A DNA stretch of 64,000 nucleotides from Blastobasis lacticolella (GCA_905147135.1 LR990056.1:4288001-4352000), one strand, 5' to 3'. Counted from the stretch's first letter, positions 1-12,490 are shown. The notes: a model not told the origin generated them from the sequence alone. Program-made: numbers and translations.

Positions 1-1137
1 GCTGCCTTCTGTGCATCTGTCATTCTAATGCACTTCCGCAAGGAACATAATTTGTTACCGCAGTTAGTTTTGCTTCAAGTGGCGCCATCTTAGGGCTTGA
101 TTAGGTACCTAGTAGGTGTAGTGTAGGCTTCCCAAGCTAGGTAAAATATAGTTACTCCTGTGACTGGTGGATCCCCAAGAGTTTCGTAAGCAGCCTTTTA
201 GATGGCGCTGTACCTTCTATAATTTTTTTATATTAGCGTGCGGTAATAGTTTTTCGTAATAGTCGTTTATGCAACTGTCATAAAAAAGGGGGTATTAAAA
301 CATGATTGGCTGTTTATCATACGAGGCGTAGCCGAGTATGAAAATAGTTTGACACGAGTGTTTTAATAAGTAATTATATGCAATTGCATACACTACTTTA
401 TCTAAACTCATATTTTTATGTTAAAATATCGTACTTACCTATAATTTTTTCAACTTTGTTGGATGTAAGCTGCGAGTCAGTTCTGTTGTATCTACGCGTC
501 AACAATATCAAGCGGCGGGAAATTCACTTCACTACTTTCACATTTATTTATTTGTTTGCTTCAAACAAGAAAAAAACATTCACAAACACAACTTACAACG
601 ATTAGAAAAGAATATTCTGTTAAGCGGGAAAATAATTGCTCAAAAATATAAAGAGGAAAATTTGAATTTTGAATTTGTTAAAGACAGGTATTCAGCCTAC
701 ATTTGACCGTGTCCGGGCGCCCGACAAGAATTTAAGAAATATAAGTGTTGCATAATGATTAAAAAGTTATTTTACGTTACAGCTGTAATGAAATTAGTAT
801 GGGAAATGCTGTATCGAAAAGTAATTTTTTAAAATTTCATGGACTGGCGTAAAAAAAGTGTATCCTTAAACGACTGTTTTCGAATATGTAATTAGAACAT
901 TACGATACGAGTGTAGATAAAGGTATTTTATTGAATAGGAAAATTTGTGAAAAGACAGGCCGGGCCTACTCGTATGTTGCGTTTCGATATGTCAGTCGAC
1001 ATTTTATCTTGTTATGTAGGTCTTCTTTACATGTAGGTACCTATGTACCTACATATAAAGAATAACTAATATATATTGCAGCCAAAAAAATTGTTTCGCC
1101 AATGTTTTGTCATCAATCTAGTTATCATCTAAATAAA
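1..1137. other. Gene-free AT-rich stretch with an unclassified interspersed repeat
   Basis: No supportable gene. Part of it, about 345-930, matches 58050-58430 in the same orientation. Shared pieces include the run ending in gagtgttttaata, the block around 'cgactgttttcga' and the stretch following it. It is therefore an interspersed repeat of unknown class. The 75-aa reading frame at 378-605 lies inside this repeat and has no recognisable domain. Confidence 0.5.
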
Positions 1138-1230
1138 ATAAAATCGTCTTGGCATTAAGATCCCGGTTGTGCAGGCTTGTGCATGAGGGCCCGGAGTCCG
1201 CGTTGACCATGATCCAGGATTTGGCAGATC
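1138..1230 (-). repeat. SINE family 1 fragment (3' half)
   Basis: Read on the minus strand this matches the 3' half of the tRNA-like SINE seen complete at 19939-20298: the block 'gatcatggtcaa', then a GC-rich 'gggccctcg' block, then 'ttaacgccaagatgat'. No tRNA-like head is present. Confidence 0.6.
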
Positions 1231-1474
1231 AGATAATGTATAAAATAAAGTAATGTTCATAACCGCGGTTTCCGCGACACCATGCCCTAAATGAGAAAGT
1301 CCGTAGAGCCCTGATATCGGCGAACGTCCCCTGTGTACTTGAGCCCCCGGGTCGGAGACCCGATAGTAAGAGGCCGGACGGACTGACTCTGGTGCCCTGA
1401 AATAATGGCAAGGGCCTTATTCGGGACGCTACTTGCGTCAACATTTGCCGCCAGCTACCTGAGTCGCAGTCTTT

Positions 1475-1860
1475 TTTTTTTTTTTTTTTTTTATGTCATA
1501 CGGTAGGCAAACAGGCAAGCGGGCCACCTGATGGAAAGTGGTCACCACTGCCTATAGACATTAGCAACACCAAGAGTATCGCTAATGCGTTGCCCACCTC
1601 TATAACACGTTGCTCTGGCAGCAAAAAGCAAATGCCACTCCACTGCCAAAGCCACGGTTCCCCAAATCCCCACCCCATGGAGCACTGAAAACCTTACTCA
1701 CCGGCAGAAACACAATACTATTTAAAAGAGTATTATTTAGCTGCGATATTCTGTAAGGTGGAGGTACTTCCCCAGTCGGGCGGCTCCAATTCGAACGAGA
1801 TACCCCGCTATGCCCTACCTCTCTTAAAACTAAAACTAACTTAAAACTCTCCATCGGCCG
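1475..1860 (-). repeat. Family 4 retroposon, near full length
   Basis: On the minus strand the copy starts with 'agagaggtagggca', runs through a 'ccatggggtggggatttgg' block, and ends with 'gtggcccgcttgcctgttt' and a poly(A) run (seen as a T run at 1470-1491). Copies also lie at 8276-8815, 18213-18545, 30370-30650, 30830-30925, 34510-34590 and 61920-62125. Reading frames inside it are shared by all copies and do not look like host genes. It is probably non-autonomous, since no reverse transcriptase is seen. Confidence 0.75.
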
Positions 1861-2279
1861 CTGCCGAGGACGCCAGTTTTAGAAAGAGGCTCAAGTATGC
1901 TTTCTTGGAGCAGCACTACCATTTTGTTCCAGTGGCCGTGGAGACCTTGGGCTGTTGGAGTGCAGAGGCTTGTGAAGGAAGAGCTTTGTGGGACAAATAG
2001 GCCGTAGGGTCGGGGATATCACGGGTGGCTCCCACTCCAGGTCGTTCTTGGTGCAGAGGTTGACCTTTGCGATTCAACGCGGTAATGCGGCGAGCGTGAT
2101 GGCCACCTTTGCGCCGGAAGCGGTCAGGGGTGGGTTATTTGGCTGACAAAGTTATTTGTTAATTTAGTATTAAGTTTTAAGAATATAGTGGTTGGACTGT
2201 TTGAGTTGACATTTTGTATAAATATAAACAAATTTCACAAAGTTCCATTCTATTCCCAATACATATATTACCTAATAAC

Positions 2280-2385
2280 TCAAAAAAGAGCCATTGGTAC
2301 ATGGCCGCAGTGGGATTCGAAACCGGTACTTCTTGCTTACGAGTCGAATACCTTAACCACTCGGCCACCGACGCGCCCAAATAAT
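2280..2385 (-). repeat. SINE family 1 fragment (tRNA-like head)
   Basis: On the minus strand this carries a box A-like 'ggccgagtggttaagg' and a degraded box B-like element, followed by the characteristic 'cgcggccatgtac...' body. It is a 5' fragment of the tRNA-derived SINE family. Confidence 0.65.
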
Positions 2386-3550
2386 TCAAGATACTCGTAA
2401 CAAGAAAAAGCATTGCACCAACACCAACTTTAAGTGAAATCTAAACTCACTCAAAAGTTTATGACACAAATTTTGTGACTCCTAAATACTTAGGAATATC
2501 AGGCCACTTAAGTGTCACCTAAGTTTAATGCAATCGTGCCAGAAACTTTTAACCACCATGGTATGGAAATAGATAGCAGACACAACGTCGAGCCTATGCT
2601 ACAATTTTCCATCAGGTGGGCTGCTTGTTTCGTTTCACTGAGTAGTATAAAAGATCCCTTTCGGATTATAATGACCACTTCCCTAAAGGACAACTTACCA
2701 GAACGACAATACTCTTATCGTCTACTTCCCGCAATGTCCACTTCCCAAATGACCACTTATCATAGCATCCACATGTTCCCAGATAGTTTTGTCTCTCTGT
2801 CACAAACCTATTGAATTAGAAGATAGATATCTACCTGCCTAAACCTACACCATTTCTACCGTCTCAGTTATCGACTGTTTAGTGCTAAACAAACATTGTT
2901 CAGATCAGTAGGTGAGTATTGGTTCCCAGTCAGCTTTCCAGCTATGAGTTACGAATTCCTCGTACTTACCTATTTACTTTTCCGGTTCCTCTTCAGACTT
3001 AAGTTCTTCAACAAAGTCTAGCCAGGTTAGGGCTGCCATAAATGCTGAGACGTGGACCGGGAGATTTAGAACACAGAGTAGAACGGAAAACCAGGGATTA
3101 TTCAAAAACTCTTGTAATAATTCGGAATAAAAAAAAAATACGCCGTCAACTATGGTAGGTGGAGTTTGTTATTATAATTATAAAATGTAGCTTGAAAATT
3201 TGACGTTGTATCTTTTAAAACCTGAGATGTTCGTAAAAAATAAACAAACTTTTCGAATTTTGATTAAAAAGAGCCGGAGTAAATTTAATAAAAGTAGGTA
3301 ACATAAATTATAGAATGAGCAAATTTAGCGAGCTCGGAATTTCAGGTATTTTGGCTTTTAAGTCACGAATTTCGAGTTTTGTCTAGTTAAGTAAATACCT
3401 ACCTACTTTTGTGCTTAGGTACACAACATAATCGTTGGTAAGGGGTAATTCATATTGCATAATAATTAATAAGGCTCACTGTCTCAAATGTCTCCGTCTT
3501 ATTTCAAATATGTACATTACATAGGTAATACTACCCACTTGCATCATATA

Positions 3551-3857
3551 CAGTGTGTGGCCTGGAACCGGGGATAATATTGAAAATAGAGACTCTCTAC
3601 AGTATTTGTATTTTATCAGAAAAGATTCAAGTTAATCAAAACCCAGACATTACACACAATAAGAATTTAAAGTTGCGATTCAAAATCAGTGATTATTGCA
3701 AAACTTTGCAAAACGAATTTACGATTAAGTTTGTTAGAAAAATAACAAAAATCTAAGTCTTGCTTTTAATTAGTTGGGTTAACTATGATGATTTAGTTAC
3801 TGGTGACCTATAGAGGCTCCGTTTTTAATATTTGTCCCGGTTGTAGGCCACACACTG
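3551..3857. mobile_element. MITE with about 45-bp terminal inverted repeats, TA flanks
   Basis: The ends are inverted copies: left cagtgtgtggcctggaacc, right the complement of cagtgtgtggcctacaacc. Similarity continues to roughly 45 bp inward. TA lies immediately outside both ends (3549-3550 and 3858-3859), as expected of Tc1/mariner-type insertion. The 67-aa frame inside is not recognisable as a transposase, so the element is non-autonomous. Confidence 0.85.
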
Positions 3858-4054
3858 TATAAAAACCCCGACAATACTAGCGTAGGTGCTTTATCTTGTT
3901 GGCGTCCCCATACTCCGATTGGCCATATTTTTTGTACTGGTTCAATTAGAACTGTCTCCGCAATGTGGGGCTGAAAAAGGGGAGGCTAGTGGAGACAGAG
4001 TAAATTAAAATCTGAGCAGATTAACTTTGTTTTCAAAGTATACATAGTTCAGTA

Positions 4055-4316
4055 GAGCTCGTCTAGTCTAAAATGATGCGCCCCACTACTTAGTTTGTTG
4101 ATTTCGATGTGTGAGTGCAAATATTAATAACGTCACTTCATCTGTGTGGGAGCATCGACTGCTCCAATCGAACGACGCGTGCAACGTGAACGAGGCTCAC
4201 CGGCAACTGAATGACCAATTACAACGGCATTTGTATATGTATTGCGTCCATATTTTAAACTTGCTTGTGTGCGTTAATGCGATAGTGGGGCGCGTCATTT
4301 TAGATTAGACGAGCTC
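4055..4316. mobile_element. MITE with about 30-bp terminal inverted repeats, TA flanks
   Basis: The left end gagctcgtctagtctaaaat and the right end are near-perfect inverted copies, extending through a 'gcgcccca' block. Both sides are flanked by TA (4053-4054, 4317-4318). The interior has no transposase-like frame. Confidence 0.85.
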
Positions 4317-4411
4317 TACCAATACTACAACAGCTATTGTAGCTAATCATAATTTTGTAAAGATCTTTTCAAAAATTATGTAATACAACAAGTCTTCCAT
4401 TTTTCTTTTTA

Positions 4412-4620
4412 ATACCCGACGTAAAAAGAGGGGCATCTGGTGACCTGTGTATCTGTGGCTTTGTGTATCTGTCTGTGGCATCGTAGCTCCTGAACGGATG
4501 GACCGATTTGGATACGATTTTCTCTAAGCTTTGTTTCATTAAAATCGGTTCTGTAGTTTAGTAAATATTGGAGTAGAAAATATTTAGTAAAGCTCGGAGG
4601 TTATCCGACTTTTTCTGTGG
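4412..4620 (-). repeat. Interspersed repeat of unknown class (copy at 60240-60480)
   Basis: The segment containing 'gtagctcctgaacggatgg' and a preceding 'gtgtatctgt' block reappears reverse-complemented at 60240-60480. It sits directly left of the mariner copy. Confidence 0.5.
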
Positions 4621-4637
4621 GTTAGGTTATACTAATA

Positions 4638-5878
4638 GTTTGGGGAGAAAGTTTCTTCGCATTTTATATGAAAATTCAAAACATTTTTGAATATAGCTTA
4701 TTTACATTTAGGTAACTAAAGTATGTAGGTACCATTTTGTTCGATAACTTTTTGCCATCTTATACGTAGGGACATGATCCCATTGCTATAGAAATTTTGG
4801 GGCTTCTGATCAAAAAACTGCGTCAAGTAGTTTTGGCAGTCCTCTCGTGATGTTAACCTGACACAGCCTAAAGAATTCTGAAGAGACCGAAACAGGTGCA
4901 AATCTAAAGGAGGTGCAAGGTCAGGACTATACGGCGGATGCATTAACTCCCCCAGCCAAACTCTCTTAATTTTTGCTGAGTGGTTAAAGATGAGTGAGGT
5001 CTAGCGTTATCATGATGAAAAACCACACCCCTTCTGTTGCGCCGCTTAATCTCAACTTCTTGCTTTAATCTTATCAGTTGTTCGCAGTAAAGTTCTGAAT
5101 CGATGGTCCTGCCTGGTGGTAACAGCTCATAATGAATAATGCCCTTCCAATCCCATCACACACACAGCATCACCTTGTTGCGAGTTAACCCGGGTTTTGC
5201 CACAGTCTGTGAAGCCTGACCGGCCTTTGACCATGACCTTTTTCGCACGTTCTTGTCGTACGTGATCCACTTTTCATAACCAGTTATCAATTTCTTCAAA
5301 AATGGTTCGGTTTCATAACGTCGTAATAAAGAATCACAAATGAGTACACGGTTCATTAGGTTTCTTTCAGAGAGCTCGTGAGGTACCCAAATATCGAGCT
5401 TTTTTGTGTACCCATTTTTTTTAAATTGCGCCAAAACTGTTTTGTGGTCAATTCCCAGTTCTTCAGCTACGTCGTAACTACTGATATGCCGATCTTTCAA
5501 AAATAGCATTAATTTTATCCGTAACAGGGCGACCAGAGCGACGTGCATCAGCGTTGACATCAAAATTTCCGGATTGAAAACGCTTAAACTAAATTTGTGC
5601 TACTCTCACAGACACTGCATTAGGTCCATAAACATCGCATATTTTTTTCGCGGCTTGCGTTGCATTTTTACCTTTTTTGTAGTAAAATTTTAAAATGTAT
5701 CTCATCACTCATCTTGACGGTTAGAAAAACAAATGAAAATCACGCCTTTTCATAATTTGAATTTGGAATTATCTTCTGTAAAATTTAAACTTTTAAAGGA
5801 TACTAAAACCAGCTAGGTACAAATAGGTTTTATTACAAGTTCATACATACTATATGCGAAAAGACTTTTTCCCCAACC
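4638..5878 (-). mobile_element. Dead mariner (DD34D-type) DNA transposon
   Basis: Inverted terminal repeats around a shared 'ttgggga.aaagt' core face each other, and TA flanks both ends (4636-4637, 5879-5880). Between them the minus strand encodes a broken mariner transposase. An N-terminal helix-turn-helix piece lies at about 5570-5710. The first catalytic-Asp region 'WITYDKN' lies at about 5260, 'HHDNARPH' at about 5010, and the third-Asp motif 'YSPDLAP' at about 4920, with a C-terminal 'KWQKVIEQNGTY'-like end near 4720. Frame breaks and stops separate these blocks, including one just before the 'YSPDLAP' block. The copy cannot encode a working transposase. Length (about 1.24 kb) is normal for mariner. 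Confidence 0.92.
4716..5710 (-). pseudogene. Mariner transposase relic
   Basis: Two longer open segments (5156-5563 and 4716-4943) and shorter ones lie in different frames and together cover a mariner transposase. Recognisable parts are the paired helix-turn-helix region, the 'KWITYDK' motif around the first catalytic aspartate, 'HHDNARPH' around the second and 'YSPDLAP' around the third. The spacing of the last two fits DD34D. Cutting and pasting at TA would be the family activity, but interruptions make this copy inactive. Confidence 0.88.
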
Positions 5879-8275
5879 TAATATTTTTATTTAAACGGAC
5901 CTCCCGATGTAAATTGGACACGGCATCACCAGGGGAGTCGAATGTAGGTAATGTCGGCCTTTCGTTTGCGTCCCCAGGCTTTAGCCTTCGATGCCCAGCA
6001 TTATGACCCGCAGCTGGTTAAATGAACAGTCGAACATTGGGGTTATCCAGACCGGCTAGCGACCACCCCTATGCTGGTCGACCGCAAAGCATTATCAGGT
6101 GTGTTTCGCCTTTTGTCCCAACATTACGGTACCTAGGTATGGTCCCGCATGTGCATGTAAACTCTACATGATTGGTCGGGCGCGACGCAATGTGTTGGTG
6201 GTACCGATGAAACGGTACCACTGGTCGCCAGCTGTTTGTAGGGGGCCTGAACTGAATCCAAGCCTGTTGTCGCTGTTGTACGAAAAAAGACCGTTGGTTG
6301 GTCGTCGTGGTTATGTCGGGAGACTTCCCGTGCTGCAAGCAAGCTAACCACACCACCTCATCACTCATTGGGGTCATTTTTCATGCCTTTGCACAGTGGA
6401 CCGCATTTTCCAAAAGATTTCTTTAATTTTGCCCTGTAGAAATACTTTTTAATGGCTTCCAAGAATAAATGTTTCTTCTGCGCTGCTTTCGGCATTCTCT
6501 GTGGACTTCAGCAGCAATCCCGAGTAGAAGTAGTTACGATTTGCTCTCCCGGGCTGGGGTGTCTATATTCGTCAGGGACGATGTTCACTGCCGCCATCTA
6601 GGCAGTCTAGAAGACAAAGGCTTTTGGGTACGCATTGATCACGGTGGCCGCACTGATCTAAAACAGGGCTCAAAGAGGAAACGCTTTTACCGACCTTCTT
6701 CAGGCACATTGGGAGGTCGTCGAACGGTATCCCTATGCCAAAGGGTGATCCTCGCCGCTCATGGGCCCATCGCCTAGAGTGGCTGGAACCCCGAGCCCTC
6801 GCACGCACGCCGTGCGAAAGCTAAATCGCCATTAAACATCAATATGAACAAGACCTAGAGTGATTAGGATCTCGAGTCGAGCCACTGATCATTCAGCTGA
6901 ATTACTCAACAATAATTAACATTTTGGCTACGTGGTGTCCGGCAGAGAAGAATTCACCCTTACACTCGCGGGTGTCGTACAAGACGACATATGAGATTGT
7001 GGCAATAACCTCCCCTCTAGTGGGAGAGGCCCTAAGTCCTACACGTTTTTGTGTACAATAAACCGTTACAACTTTACTAAATCCCTATTTCTGTTACGGC
7101 TAACAGCAACGCTATTGTGAATCCATGCACTCTCTGCTTCGTATTGTTTATGGGACTATAAGCTTTACGAAGTTTACGCCATGAATTGCATAAAACGTAT
7201 TTCGCTTTACGTGCTAAAAGAGAAGTAACTCTATGTAGGTAAGTAGGTTTGTGACATTTTTATTTAATTTATTTTGTATCCACGGAAAGAGGCATAAAAA
7301 CGTAGGTAGATATACTAGATAGATAGGTACCTAACTACACAAATTAATAAGCATCTACCTACATATTATTAAGGTGGCAAACAAAGTTACGGCCTGCCAT
7401 CAAGGCACGGAGAATAGAATGCTGATGGAAAATTTTGTTGCAATACGGCTAGGTAAAGACACTGAGACCGTTTAGCCCTTTCTTGAAGAACTCCAGGTAA
7501 CTCGTAAGTAGAAGTAGGATGACCGATGATCTATAGGTATAGTTTACCGTAGGTAAATCGTGTACCGTAGGTAAAATCTGCCTCAATCATTGTTTTAATA
7601 CATCAGCGAACCACTTTAAAAGAAAGGAAATCACTAACCAAATTCCGCTTCAAATACCTGTCACTGGCGCCCTCCGGAAGGATGTTGCGATTGGTTCGGC
7701 CCCTTGAACTGTCTCCGAGCCTCCGAGCCCTCGAGCCTCCGTGCCTCCGAGCTGCGTGTAATATCGCATCAATCACAATTTGCAGCGATATCGACACGGC
7801 GCCTGAATATTGATGACATCGCCCGCTTGAGACCGAACTTTCGCGTTCTTGAGATGCCGATGCTGCAGAGCAGCTGTTCTGATAACATGGTGTCGTGGTG
7901 TAGTGTAGTGGCATAACTAAATACCTACCTACAAGGGTTGCGAAATATTTCAAGAAGAATATAGGATATCTTTTGCAATTTGTATGACACCCTTGTCGAA
8001 GGGCTTGGTGCTATTCTACCGGACACCACATGATAAAATGGTTTAAAAAACTTAAATTATTTAGGAAGGTACTTCTTAAGTGAGGAAAGAGTTTATTTTT
8101 TGACCAAATGGCTCTTAGATGAAGAAAGTGATTCCGCTGTATTGCTAAAATGTAGTAGATTTGGCTGCTTTATATTTCTCCAACAGTATATAGTATCTTG
8201 ACCCAAAATATAGTAGACTGCTATATTATGTTATAGTAGATTTGGCAACCCTACTAACATACCTCTACGGTTGAT
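5879..8275. other. Gene-free region, mostly unclassified
   Basis: I see no supportable gene. Overlapping frames on both strands at 6069-6377 and 6469-6808 have no recognisable domain and probably reflect old repeat sequence of higher GC. About 6930-7050 matches part of family 3 ('gtggtgtccggcagag', 'gggagaggcccta'), and another short family 3 piece lies near 8000-8030 ('attctaccggacaccac'). Confidence 0.4.
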
Positions 8276-8815
8276 TTTAAGAGAGGTAGGGCATGGCCGG
8301 GTATCCCGTTCGAATTTTAGTCGCCCGATTGGAGAAGTACCCTCACCTTACAAACAACACTGCCTGCCAAACAATACTTACTATTTTAAATATAATATTG
8401 TGTTCCTGCTGATAAGTAGGTAAGGTTTCCAGGGCTCTATGGAGTAGGAATTTTTGGGGAATCGGAGTTTTGGGAGAGCAAAGCATCATCTTTGATATAG
8501 AGGTAGGCATCGCATTGGCGATACCCCTGTAGGCTAATTAACATAACTCTGTTGCCAACAATGCTCTGATTTCAATTATTTAAATTGTTAGTTTCAGTTT
8601 ATTGCAATAGAACTTTGTTAGCAACCAAATCCATGAAATTGATGATACCTAATTGCAAAAGTAACAATTTCAATAATTGAAATCAGCGAATGGTTGGCAA
8701 CAGAGTTACGAAATTAGCCTACTGGTGTCGCTGATGTCTTCAGGCAGCGGTGACCACTTTCCATCAGGTGGCCCGCTTGCCTGTTTGCCTACCGTATGAC
8801 AAAGAAAATTGTACC
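8276..8815 (+). repeat. Family 4 retroposon interrupted by a MITE
   Basis: The copy begins 'agagaggtagggcat' and ends 'gtggcccgcttgcctgtttg' followed by an A-rich run. The middle is interrupted at 8530-8721 by an inverted-repeat element, so the family 4 sequence resumes at 'ctggtgtcgctgatg'. Confidence 0.8.
8532..8719. mobile_element. MITE nested in a family 4 retroposon
   Basis: Inverted ends share the 'ggctaatt' tip, the 'actctgttgccaac' block and the 'tgatttcaattatt' block, with TA on both sides (8530-8531, 8720-8721). Removing it restores a continuous family 4 retroposon, which shows it is the younger insertion. Confidence 0.85.
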
Positions 8816-9111
8816 TGAAAGTACTTAGAAAAATAAATAAAAAAGACGTGTTATTTTTGTATGGGATTTATATAGGACAACATATCTCGGGCCAGCTAGT
8901 AGGTAGGCGATAAAGAAACTAGCTAGGTCGAATAAGAAACACACCTTCAATTTTCCACCCGGGTAAAGGTTAGACGAGGTAAAGCAAGTTTTCCATAGAA
9001 ACTCATCACACGCTCACTTTACGTTGTTGTGTGAAAAAATTACCCTGTAATCTTGTTTCCTGCTGGGAATTGCAGGGTTTCAAAGTACCTGCTGCTTAAG
9101 GATTGTTATTA

Positions 9112-9440
9112 ATCATCTTGGCGGTAATGTCCCGTTTGTGCTCTCGAGGGCTCAGGGTCCGTCTTGACGATGATCCAGGATTTGGCAGATCAGATAATTA
9201 CGACTGCCATTTGACTTCCGTGATCCTGCTACCAGGGGAACCTGACCAGATTTGATCATTCAGTTGCCTGAATGCGCAGGTTTCATCACGATGTTTTCCC
9301 TCACCGTAAGAGCATCGGTTAGCATTCAACTAAGTCATAAGTCAGGAAAGAGTCATTAGTACATGACCGTAGTGGGATTCGAACCCGGTAACTCTCACTT
9401 ACGAGTTGGATACCTTAACCACTTGGCCACCGACGCTCCT
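9112..9440 (-). repeat. SINE family 1, near full length
   Basis: On the minus strand the order is a box A-like 'ggccaagtggttaagg', box B 'gggttcgaatcccact', 'gactctttcctgactta', an 'aaaacatcgtgatgaaacct' block, and the tail block ending 'taccgccaagatgat'. It is derived from a tRNA gene and is not itself a tRNA gene. Confidence 0.75.
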
Positions 9441-10210
9441 GCTTATTATTAGGTAGAATTGCGAACACTGATTAAATGAAAGAATACCTGTATATTGTGG
9501 TATCGGGGGCAATGTACGTACAGGTTCGTATTTCGTATATTTTTTTACAGTATCAGCAATGTGTTAACGAGGAATGCTTACACAAAGAAAAAACGCCATG
9601 CCTCATATCTACTACGTTTAGGTAGGTATCTACTTATTTACTTACTTCGATAGCCCAGCGACCCAAAGTGGATATTGCCATCCGACACCAGAGATAAATA
9701 AATAAACAAAATAAATTAATGACGTTTATTAAACATAAACCCATAACAGGATAGGTACATTCAAATAGTAAAAACAAAAGAAACAGAAACATTATAATCA
9801 TTATGTATCGCTACCCGTGCCAGATCGCCAGCTCTTCCTAGATCGCGCCATCTCCTGCCAATCGAGCAAGCCGAATCTGCCAGGTCTTTTAAGACTTCAT
9901 CAAACCAGCGATAGCTGAGTCGCCTGACCGACCGAGACGTCCGCTCGGCCGACTCACGTATGCTCTCCTTACAGCGCGATCGTCCCCCATCCTCTTCACG
10001 TGGCCAAGCCAACGCGCAAACGGAGTTTACGGCATGTGGAAGAGTAGGAAAAACGAAGTGGTGGAACAGCTTATTTCAGCAATATTCTGGGAGAGATCAA
10101 GCACTTCCTTCTCCGCTTCGCTCGTTGCTCAACGTCCTCGCGTTGTACCTAAGCCTGAGGTTTCAATCCATGCTTGCAATAAGTATTAAACATTCTCATG
10201 CTCATCCACA
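9441..10210. other. Gene-free region
   Basis: I see no supportable gene. A moderately GC-rich patch at 9760-10130 is open on both strands over short distances but shows no recognisable domain, and is best read as old repeat sequence. Confidence 0.4.
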
Positions 10211-10450
10211 TGGGCCGTGTGGTATCCGGCAGAGTAGAATAGCACCAACCCCTTACACTTTCGGGTATCGTACAAGGCGACTAATGTTGGCGAGACAAAG
10301 AGTCTCCGTGGGCTGGAAAATGGGCAGCAGTATTTTTCATCGCTGTATAACACTGCGATCTCCAACCCGCCGGCGAAGTGTGGGGTGTCATCATGTTCGT
10401 GGGAGAGGCCCTTAGTCTTGCAATGGACTGTTATGGGCTGTGATGATAAT
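10211..10450 (+). repeat. Family 3 SINE-like retroposon
   Basis: The copy starts 'gtgtggtatccggcagag', contains 'gcgatctccaacccgcc' and 'cgtgggagaggccctta', and ends 'ggactgttatgggctgtgatgat'-like sequence. The same family is at 25430-25684, 39481-39746, 43132-43390, 49540-49718 and 59300-59540. Confidence 0.8.
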
Positions 10451-12150
10451 TATCATGCTGCCATAGACCTCTCAGAAACTTCACTGAAATTAAGTGCTCG
10501 AGATGGGTGCTAAATAATGTCACGGTGAGTTTTCACGAAGGAACTATATTACTGTCATTGTATACGAGTGGGCGAGCAGCAGCAGTTTCCCAGTCGGCGG
10601 CATAATGGTGTATAACAGTTATTTTTTATTTATTTATTAAATCTTTATGCACTAAAGGTACATTGGCGGCATTTATCACCCATTTCTAGCATTTTATTCG
10701 AGTAAAGTGAGGCAATCCTATTAGCAAAATAATCAGGTAGTACAAGGGCAGAGTTGAGTATGGAGTTGGCCATAGCAATTAAAAAATCACATAACTTTTT
10801 TACTAAAATCTATCTAGATCTAAAAATAATTCCTAGTTGTAGCGCTATAGTGATTTAAAAATCAAATAACTTATTTACTTTAATCGATCTAGATCTGAAA
10901 ATAATTTCTAGTGCTCGATATTATTTCCTAAGCTAAGGTATATTCCGAATTAAAACGAACAAAAATACCTATTCTCCAACTGCCATTCACAGTTATTCCG
11001 GAACTTTATTTGCGACGCGTTTGAAAATAGAACTTTAGACTGACTGACTGTGGAATGGGAATGAAAAAAAGTTTTACGTTTTTTGAAAACTTTGTCCCGC
11101 GTTGACGTAGCCACGAATTTTTCCAGCCATATTTTTTTGTAGAACGTCAGATGCAGAATTGCCGCATAGAATAAAGAGGATGTGGAAAGAATCGCAATGC
11201 GAATACATTATATCTATATTTCTGTATAATAAAACAGTAAAAAAAGTGTGTTTATACATTTAATATATTAACAAAAATATAATTTAGGGCGATGGAGAAA
11301 TAGTAATAGAATAAATTGTCTATCTGTTGGTACAACTACTGGACGGATTTAAATGAAACTTTTTTATTTTATAGCTATTAAGCTTGGGCAACATATAAGG
11401 TATAATTAATTTTGGAAACTGGTACATCTGATGAAGAACCACAGCTTGACTTCTCCGTAGTACTAGCTTTCATACATTAGGGAGGTCCTGTAAAATGGCA
11501 CGTCGGGAAAAAGCAAAACTGCCCTAAAAACGATTTCCACGCGGACAAAGTCGCAGGCAAAAGCTAGTTAGTTATAATAAGCGAAATTCATTACAAAGTT
11601 ACACATACAGCCATATTAAACACTAGCCGCTATCTGCGACTTTCACCTGCGCAGTTCATATCTCTGTAATAATCAACTTTCCTGCGTGAAGCTATTATTT
11701 TCCCGGGATAAAAATAGCCTACGTTACTCAGGGATGATATAGCATTCCGTTAGTGAAAACATTATTTCAATCGGTCTAGACGGTTTTGAGTTTATTCATT
11801 GCAAAGAAAAATACAAATCTTTTTTTTTTCTCTTTATAATAATATACCACAATACAATAATAGCTGTCTCGCTGCGACTTCGTTCGCGTATAAACCTATA
11901 AACCTTCCTCATGAATCACTCTGTTTTTTGTCATATCTGAGTATAAGTAAGCTTGGTTGGGGGGGTTATCTGAGTTTTTCTGTCGCTTATCTGTGGCTTA
12001 TCTGATTAGTAAATTATAAATTGTCTAGACGGCCTAGGTAGCTACTAAGTAGCTCTATCCTTAAACATGGTTATCATTCGATCCAGGCACGTGATGTAAT
12101 GAATGAATTCATTGCAGAACTTGTTAATAAATAAATCATCATTCATCATT
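10451..12150. other. Gene-free region with LINE-end and interspersed repeat pieces
   Basis: No supportable gene. The segment near 10622-10700 ('atttatttattaaatctttat...') looks like the end of a LINE read backwards. About 11290-11800 carries motifs that recur in lepidopteran repeats ('tcccgggataaaaatagcct', 'tactggacggatttaaatga'). I cannot assign a class. Confidence 0.4.
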
Positions 12151-12152
12151 AT

Positions 12153-12490
12153 GGAGCGTCAGTGGCCTAGTGGTAACGGTATCCGACTCGCAATGCGAGA
12201 GGTACCAGGTTCGAATCCCACTGCGGCTATGTATCAACGACTCAGCTAAGTTATGTACATTAGTTGAATACTAACCGATGCTCATACGGCGAGGGAAAAC
12301 ATCGTGATAAAACTTGCACATTGAGGCGACTGAATGTGTAACTATGATCCAATCTAGTCAGGTTTTTTTGGTAACAGGGTCACGGAGGTCAGATGGCAGT
12401 CGCTCCATTGTAGATCATGGTTTAGGTGAACCCCGGGCCCTCGTTCGCGATAGTATAGCCGAGATATTAACGCTAAGATGATTATTATAT
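12153..12490 (+). repeat. SINE family 1, near full length
   Basis: A tRNA-like head (box A-like 'tggcctagtggtaacgg', box B 'aggttcgaatcccactg') is followed by the usual body ('tgtacattagttgaatacta', 'gagggaaaacatcgtga') and the 3' block ending 'attaacgctaagatgat'. A LINE-type 3' end follows directly. Confidence 0.8.

Noticed and set aside
3553..4308. Frames of 67 and 65 codons
   Set aside because: Each lies wholly inside a TA-flanked inverted-repeat element and shows no transposase motif.
6069..6808. Several overlapping frames of 70-102 codons on both strands
   Set aside because: Both strands are open at once owing to composition; no recognisable motif, splice structure or start context.
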